Source: Candidatus Thorarchaeota archaeon (GTDB taxonomy: Archaea > Asgardarchaeota > Thorarchaeia > Thorarchaeales > Thorarchaeaceae). Taken from it: a stretch of DNA of 10,578 bases. The notes under the pieces are model-generated. The model worked only from the letters and a program-made list of their open reading frames with translations, had not been told where the DNA came from and did not search any database. This document shows, piece after piece, positions 6,451 through 10,578 of the stretch (the first letter of the stretch is position 1; each line of letters begins with the position of its first letter). The translations under genes were made by a program, and so were the position numbers. The stretch lies in assembly GCA_030638785.1 (NCBI GenBank), contig DAOWDY010000121.1, forward strand, positions 1 through 10,578, given 5' to 3'.

Positions 6451-7449
6451 CTATGCCTTCTTCTTTTCTAAGAGGCCTTCGTTCCAAGCCCACTCAATTT
6501 GGCGAACAAGGCCTTCTTTGATGGTTACTTTTGGAGCCCATCCAAGGAGTCGTTTTCCCTTTTCGTTTGAGTACCAGCGGTCCTCATCCATACTCTGAAT
6601 TGTTTGCATATGCCAGAGGAATGTTGTTCGCCCTCTGTTTTTGAATGGACTCATAAGACCGATTCCTATTTTCGCCAGACTTGTTGGTATTCGTCGAGAT
6701 GGAGGTTTCACTCCTAGCGTTTCACCTAGGAAGGTAATGATTTCATTATACGTCACTGGATCGTCAGGACAAATCAGGAGCGTATTGTCAAGAGCTGAAT
6801 TGGACGATACAGCAGCTACAAAGGCTTCTACGACGTCATCTATATAGGTGTACATTACTCGCTTCTCCCCGTCCCCAGGTAGAACAGGTATCTCGCCATT
6901 ATTTAGAGCTTGCAGTAATTCAAGGATTGTATAAGTATCTCCTTCACCTAGGACACCAGTCGGCCTCAGAATGATATGTTGAAGATTAGTATCCTTAGTT
7001 ATTTCGCGAATAGTTTCTTCTGCCATCTTCTTACTCTTTGAATAATCAAATTGAGGTAGGAGCTCGGTATCCTCATTTCCAGGAGGATAACGTACAGGTC
7101 CAGTGACCTCAGCAGTAGAACAATAGATGAATCGTTCAACCTGTGTTCCAACACAAGCGTTCATCAAATTCCTCGTTCCCTCGACATTGACTTGATAGAG
7201 AAGATCAACGTCTGAAGGATAGAAATCGAAATACGCTGCTAAATGGATAACAGCCTGAACGTTTCCAACAATCGCTTCTAGGGACTCATAGTTGAGGAGG
7301 TCTGCCTCTTCAAACACAATTCCTTCTGGAAGTCCTGCGGTATTGCTAGAGGCCCTTACAAGAGCTACAATCTCATGTCCAGAATCTACCAAACGTCCTA
7401 CAAGCTTTCTGCCAATAAAGCCAGTCGCTCCGGTAACAAGAATTCTCAT
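6451..7449 (-). CDS. Extended short-chain dehydrogenase, NAD(P)-dependent epimerase/dehydratase family
   Basis: About 332 residues from the chosen start. The protein opens directly with the Rossmann strand MRILVTGATGFIG, containing the TGxxGxxG NAD(P) motif at 6-13. The acidic end of the third strand is at EEAD (47-50), and the NAG-equivalent strand end is HLAAYFDF (69-76). The catalytic set is Ser111 in CSTAEVTG, Tyr136 and Lys140 in YSKSK. RPTGVLGEGD and YTYIDDVVEAF are typical of extended SDRs. It resembles the 3-beta-hydroxysteroid dehydrogenase-like or nucleoside-sugar epimerase-like groups; the substrate is not determined. I prefer ATG 7447-7449, because GGGTGG precedes it and the Rossmann fold starts there. 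An upstream in-frame ATG (7486-7488) would add 13 residues with no family homology. It is co-transcribed with the transporter. Confidence 0.85.
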   Translation of the reverse strand: MRILVTGATGFIGRKLVGRLVDSGHEIVALVRASSNTAGLPEGIVFEEADLLNYESLEAIVGNVQAVIHLAAYFDFYPSDVDLLYQVNVEGTRNLMNACVGTQVERFIYCSTAEVTGPVRYPPGNEDTELLPQFDYSKSKKMAEETIREITKDTNLQHIILRPTGVLGEGDTYTILELLQALNNGEIPVLPGDGEKRVMYTYIDDVVEAFVAAVSSNSALDNTLLICPDDPVTYNEIITFLGETLGVKPPSRRIPTSLAKIGIGLMSPFKNRGRTTFLWHMQTIQSMDEDRWYSNEKGKRLLGWAPKVTIKEGLVRQIEWAWNEGLLEKKKA

Positions 7450-7575
7450 GAATCGCCACCCTGCAAGAGAATCCCACCCTACCGGCATTTATCTCTTACC
7501 GAGAAGCGGAAAATTCAGAATCCTCATTAGGTTTCAGGAGAATATCGTCACTGGAGAACGTGGTGGACAGGTGTA

Positions 7576-8700
7576 ATGGGAACGGAAGAGAAACCTGATG
7601 AGAAAGAAGGAATAAGCTATTCCGATGCGATGCTCGAGGCAGCACGACAGAGTTGGGATGCTGAAGATTTGAAGAAGGCTGAATCAGGGTATCGACTCGT
7701 CATTGAAGAAAGTCCTGACAATCTTGAAGCTTGGACTGAGCTCTGTATTCTTCTTCTTCAACAGAGAAGAGAAACAGATGCGGAAAAAGCGGGTAAGCAG
7801 GTTTTGAAGATAAGAGGGGAGAAAGGACACACTTGGGCAAGATTGCGAGGAGAGCTGAGGTCAAAACATGTTGATAAGAAAACTCCTAGGACCTCATCAA
7901 CTAGAAGCGTGAAGACGAAGACAGACCTCATCAAGACAGATGTCATAGCTGAGGAGAAACCTACAGATACCAAACAACCCGCTCCAACAAAGCACCTTAT
8001 CAAAGACACCCAGAAACCCCCACGGCGCAAGACCACTCAACCTGTTAGATCTCAAAAACCTCGTGGATCTCAAGAGCGTAACGCTGACAACTGGTATGAA
8101 TTCGGAAACCTATATCTCAAACAAAAGAAATATCCTGATGCCATAAGAGCATTCAAAAAATCAATCGAACTCGAACCTAGACATCTAGATGCACATCTTC
8201 TACTTGGGCAGACTCTTTATGATCAAGAAGCTTACACTGAGGCTATTTCAATTCTTCAGAGATTGCTTGTTGAGGATGCAGAAAACTCTCGTGGATGGTA
8301 TCTACTCGGAATAGCTCATCTTAAACTCGGAAAAGCATGGGATGCAAGTCAGGCGTTATACGAGTGTATTAAGATAGATGAGAACCACATAGATGCTTGG
8401 GTAAATCTCGGTGCGGCTCTTGCCAAACAGGGAAGACATGTGCAAGCACAAAAAGCGATGCGCCGTGCTTTGAAACACAGAAGAAAAGATCCTGATCTCT
8501 TATTCGAATATGCGAAATCTCTGAAGGCAGAAGGAAAACTGGCACGGTCAGAGAATGTACTAAGAATGACTGTAGGAGTGGATCCTAAGTCCATCAAAGC
8601 TTGGAATCTACTCGGGGATGTCTTAATGACACTTGGAAAAGTCTCGGAGGCTAGAAGAGTCAAGGGACATGCAAGGAGCATTCGATCCCAATCGAGATAA
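7576..8700 (+). CDS. TPR-repeat protein with basic linker
   Basis: 374-residue soluble protein, likely a protein-protein interaction scaffold. An N-terminal helical pair (residues about 15-85) looks like one or two degenerate TPRs. Residues about 97-168 are low complexity, rich in Lys, Arg, Thr, Ser and Pro, and probably disordered. From residue 169 to 372 six tandem 34-residue units run without gap. They begin at 169, 203, 237, 271, 305 and 339, each with the W/Y-x2-LG-x2-Y and A-x4-P-type consensus (for example WYEFGNLYLKQKKYPDA). The last unit is basic and degenerate (RRVKGHARSIR). The ATG is supported by GGTGG at 7562-7566. The partner is unknown. The stop TAA abuts the stop codon of the sirtuin on the other strand. 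Confidence 0.88.
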   Translation: MGTEEKPDEKEGISYSDAMLEAARQSWDAEDLKKAESGYRLVIEESPDNLEAWTELCILLLQQRRETDAEKAGKQVLKIRGEKGHTWARLRGELRSKHVDKKTPRTSSTRSVKTKTDLIKTDVIAEEKPTDTKQPAPTKHLIKDTQKPPRRKTTQPVRSQKPRGSQERNADNWYEFGNLYLKQKKYPDAIRAFKKSIELEPRHLDAHLLLGQTLYDQEAYTEAISILQRLLVEDAENSRGWYLLGIAHLKLGKAWDASQALYECIKIDENHIDAWVNLGAALAKQGRHVQAQKAMRRALKHRRKDPDLLFEYAKSLKAEGKLARSENVLRMTVGVDPKSIKAWNLLGDVLMTLGKVSEARRVKGHARSIRSQSR

Positions 8701-9444
8701 TCAGAGGTCATTTAGGAGTTTTTCTATTGTAGGTAGAATCTCTCCAGCGTTACCAGATAGATGCAAATCTGCAACCTGACTCAAAGGAGTCTTCTCAACA
8801 TTTACCTCAATCATTTTTCCCCCTCGCTGTTTCACAACCAAGGGAAATGATGCTGCAGGGTGAACAATCCCAGAAGTCCCAATGACAATGATGACATCTG
8901 CTTTCTCCAGTTGCACATACACTCGATTCATGACATTAGGATCAAGACTCTCCCCAAACCACACAACATCGGGTCTGAGATTTGCACTACATCGGGGACA
9001 TGTAGGGAGGGTATCTGATAAGGCATCCAGTCGAGATTTGTATTCACACTGAGTGCACTTGAGCGCGAAAATACTTCCATGCACCTGTGTGAGAATTTCG
9101 GATCCTGCTCTATGGTGGAGGTCATCAACATTTTGAGTAAGGACATGTCGTAAGATACCTTCTTTCTCCCAATTTGCTAGGGTGAGATGTGCAGGATTTG
9201 GATTACAGTCGCGGATCAATCCCTGTCGCCATGTATACCACTCCCAGACGAGATTCGGATCACGAGCAAATGCTTGAGGAGTAGCTAGTTCCATTGGGTC
9301 ATAGTTACGCCAAAGCCCATCAGCACCTCGAAATGTTGGAACATTCGATTCCCTAGAAATTCCTGCTCCAGTTAGAGCAATAAGATGACTCGCACTGTGT
9401 AGTATTTCTGCAGCCTGTATCAATATTTCCTCTGATGACGTCAT
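8701..9444 (-). CDS. Class III (SIRT5/CobB-like) NAD-dependent protein deacylase
   Basis: 247-residue sirtuin, which uses NAD+ to remove acyl groups from lysine. Visible motifs are GAGIS (26-30) with SNVPTFRG (33-40), TQNVDDLHHRAGS (103-115), and the catalytic His122 in VHGS. The structural zinc site is Cys130, Cys133, Cys149 and Cys152, and VIGTSGIVHPAA (187-198) contacts the nucleotide. Tyr70 and Arg73 in WYTWR match the YxxR pair that binds acidic acyl groups in SIRT5 and E. coli CobB, so activity on succinyl- or malonyl-lysine is likely besides acetyl-lysine. The usual SGIPxFRG is SNVPTFRG here. The ATG at 9442-9444 has no Shine-Dalgarno site, but a TATA-like box lies about 25 bases upstream, suggesting a leaderless mRNA. 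It ends in TGA. Substrates might include chromatin proteins or acyl-CoA enzymes; the window does not say. Confidence 0.93.
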   Translation of the reverse strand: MTSSEEILIQAAEILHSASHLIALTGAGISRESNVPTFRGADGLWRNYDPMELATPQAFARDPNLVWEWYTWRQGLIRDCNPNPAHLTLANWEKEGILRHVLTQNVDDLHHRAGSEILTQVHGSIFALKCTQCEYKSRLDALSDTLPTCPRCSANLRPDVVWFGESLDPNVMNRVYVQLEKADVIIVIGTSGIVHPAASFPLVVKQRGGKMIEVNVEKTPLSQVADLHLSGNAGEILPTIEKLLNDL

Positions 9445-9465
9445 TATCTAACTACAATTTGGGGA

Positions 9466-9474
9466 ACTTATCAA
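9466..9474 (-). promoter_or_regulatory. TATA-like box of the sirtuin gene
   Basis: The minus strand reads TTGATAAGT, centred about 26 bases before the ATG, which would place the start of transcription at or next to the start codon. A second A/T-rich stretch (AAATAATAG, 9480-9488) could serve instead and would give a leader of about 10 bases. Confidence 0.35.
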
Positions 9475-9528
9475 TCGTGCTATTATTTCGAGCGATTTCA
9501 TTACAAAATGCATGTCGATGCCATCAGG

Positions 9529-9536
9529 CTTATATG
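9529..9536 (+). promoter_or_regulatory. TATA-like box of the regulator-desulfurase unit
   Basis: CTTATATG lies about 52-59 bases before the GTG start at 9588. A start near 9558 leaves a leader of about 30 bases containing GAGGG at 9576-9580. A short inverted repeat (GCAT-4-ATGC, 9510-9521) lies 7 bases upstream of the box. The 143-base spacer 9445-9587 therefore carries divergent promoters for this unit and the sirtuin. Confidence 0.45.
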
Positions 9537-9587
9537 TCCCTCTTAACAATGATAAACAATAACTATTGCTAACCCGAGGGTAGAACC

Positions 9588-10028
9588 GTGTCAACAGATA
9601 GTAAACCAAAAAGAAGAAAGAAAAGAACTTGGCTGATGCCACAAGAAGTTGAAGTCTGGTATGTTCTTCCAGCCATTAGGAGAGAGCTGGCACGAGTAAT
9701 GATAACTAAGGAAATTCCACAGAAGCAAATTGCTCAGATGCTCGGGGTCACAGAACCAGCAGTCACACAATACAAGCTTAACAAATCGAAACGATCTCGC
9801 GGAGACCAAGTCGATATCCCAGATACCGTTGTTCCTGAATTAGCTAAGTCTGCTGATGTCATCATTAAGGCGTGGGAGGATAGAGATGAAGGTGAGTTTG
9901 TCTACGAGATCATGACTCGTGAGATCAACAGAATCATTGAAGTTTTACGGGACAAGGGTACTCTTTGCGATGTTCACCGCGAATACTGTGCTCATGTAGA
10001 AACCGAGTGTAGAGCTTGTAAGGACTGA
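9588..10028 (+). CDS. XRE-type HTH transcriptional regulator with Cys/His-rich tail
   Basis: 146-residue DNA-binding protein. The N-terminus is strongly basic (KPKRRKKR). A helix-turn-helix lies at about 43-66: PQKQIAQMLGVTEPAVTQYK, with the recognition helix around TEPAVTQYK. A helical linker follows (about 82-122). The last 20 residues hold Cys127, His130, Cys134, His136, Cys141 and Cys144, a probable metal or Fe-S site. The layout resembles archaeal predicted regulators of the COG2522 kind (from memory). The GTG start at 9588-9590 is supported by GAGGG at 9576-9580 with an 8-base spacing. It ends in TGA 7 bases before a cysteine desulfurase homologue, so the two are probably one transcript. 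I infer that the regulator senses sulfur, Fe-S or redox state and may control its own operon. Confidence 0.82.
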   Translation: MSTDSKPKRRKKRTWLMPQEVEVWYVLPAIRRELARVMITKEIPQKQIAQMLGVTEPAVTQYKLNKSKRSRGDQVDIPDTVVPELAKSADVIIKAWEDRDEGEFVYEIMTREINRIIEVLRDKGTLCDVHREYCAHVETECRACKD

Positions 10029-10035
10029 GGGGGAT

Positions 10036-10578
10036 ATGGCGTATTTCGATAATGCAAACTCTACCAAGGTTGATGAACGAGTAATCGAGGCCATGCTTCC
10101 ATACTTCAGGGAATGGTATGGAACAGCCGGGCTTGAGCTGAGTCATGCTCAGGATGTTGGAGCTGTTACAGGATTAGAGAATGCTCGAAAGGTAATCGCT
10201 GAATCACTTAATGCAGATTCTCGTGCCATCATCTTCACATCAGGAGAAACGGAATCGAACAATCTTGCAACTCGAGGTGTGGCTCGGGCAAACAAGAAGA
10301 GTGGCAAACATATCATTACAACGCCAATAGAAACTCAGTCTATTCTTCGTGCCTGCAAGCGACTAGAAGATGCTGAGTACGAGATTACTATGCTTGATGT
10401 CGATGAAGTTGGACTCATCAACTTGGACCAGTTGAAAAAGACAATCAGGGATGATACAGTCCTTGTTTCTATTCAACATGGTAATGCAGAGATTGGGACA
10501 TTGCAACCAATCAAGGAGATTGCTAAGATTACAAAAGCAGCAGGAGTCCTCTTTCATATTGATGCTGCCCAGACGTAC
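10036..10578 (+). CDS. IscS/NifS-like cysteine desulfurase homologue with altered active site, C-terminus cut by window edge
   Basis: 181 codons are visible; the PLP lysine and catalytic Cys loop lie beyond the edge. Fold-type I, class V aminotransferase features in IscS order: DNANSTKVDERV (5-16), TSGETESNNLA (68-78) for PLP phosphate binding, HIITTPIET (92-100), VSIQHGNAEIG (144-154) and FHIDAAQ (173-179) with Asp176 and Gln179. The family normally makes persulfide from cysteine for Fe-S clusters or thiolation. Alignment to E. coli IscS has a constant offset of 4: Asp180 and Gln183 are kept, but His104 is Thr100 and Asn155 is Ala151. The glycine-rich NPSS-H segment is also replaced (GTAGLELSHAQ). 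It may be a specialised paralogue, another PLP lyase, or a poorly active form. ATG 10036-10038 follows GAGG at 10027-10030. Its upstream partner is the Cys-tailed regulator. Confidence 0.85.
   Translation, partial: MAYFDNANSTKVDERVIEAMLPYFREWYGTAGLELSHAQDVGAVTGLENARKVIAESLNADSRAIIFTSGETESNNLATRGVARANKKSGKHIITTPIETQSILRACKRLEDAEYEITMLDVDEVGLINLDQLKKTIRDDTVLVSIQHGNAEIGTLQPIKEIAKITKAAGVLFHIDAAQTY

Noticed and set aside
7450..7488. Longer SDR start at ATG 7486-7488
   Set aside because: The extra 13 residues have no family match, and the later ATG has a better ribosome site and begins right at the Rossmann strand.
7487..7516. TATA-like boxes for the TPR gene (ATTTATCT, GAAAATTC)
   Set aside because: Neither has convincing sequence and spacing, and the first overlaps a possible minus-strand box for the SDR, so no call was made.

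Overview
The window looks like part of an archaeal chromosome. Start codons are preceded by archaeal TATA-like boxes (CTTATA-type), at least two genes have boxes placed as for leaderless transcripts, and Shine-Dalgarno sites are of the GGAGG/GGTGG kind. Protein families are of the archaeal mixed type: a polytopic site-2 protease, a class III sirtuin, a CxxC-type pterin dehydratase and an XRE regulator with a Cys tail. An Asgard archaeon (Thorarchaeota-like) is my best guess, but this is inference from protein style only. UGA serves as an ordinary stop codon for four genes here. I see no tRNA, rRNA, CRISPR array or mobile element, and no gene-free stretch above 150 bases.

Layout. From 4319 down to 1 lies a minus-strand block: a four-helix membrane protein of unknown role, a metallo-beta-lactamase-fold hydrolase, a FadH-type flavin/iron-sulfur reductase, and the N-terminal two thirds of a site-2 protease running off the left edge. 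The reductase reading frame is intact except for one in-frame TGA at 2188-2190, exactly where the family has Trp, next to the catalytic His. Divergent from this block, at 4454-4810, is a pterin-4a-carbinolamine dehydratase starting with TTG. It converges on a minus-strand pair: an extended SDR (about 7449-6451) and, 4 bases downstream, a lactate-permease-family transporter (6446-4821).

A six-repeat TPR protein with a long basic linker (7576-8700) is read on the plus strand and ends directly against the stop codon of a minus-strand class III sirtuin (9444-8701). Divergent from the sirtuin is a two-gene plus-strand unit: an HTH regulator with a six-residue Cys/His tail (9588-10028) and, 7 bases later, an IscS-like cysteine desulfurase homologue cut by the right edge.

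How the genes may work together. The hydrolase and reductase are tightly coupled (11-base gap, SD in the gap) and suggest catabolism of an unsaturated acyl or similar substrate, with lactate uptake and an NAD(P)-dependent SDR nearby. The regulator-desulfurase pair suggests sulfur or Fe-S responsive control. The desulfurase lacks two of the usual PLP-contacting residues (positions of IscS His104 and Asn155), so it may not be a standard desulfurase. These two points, the in-frame TGA and the altered desulfurase, are the most unusual things in the window.
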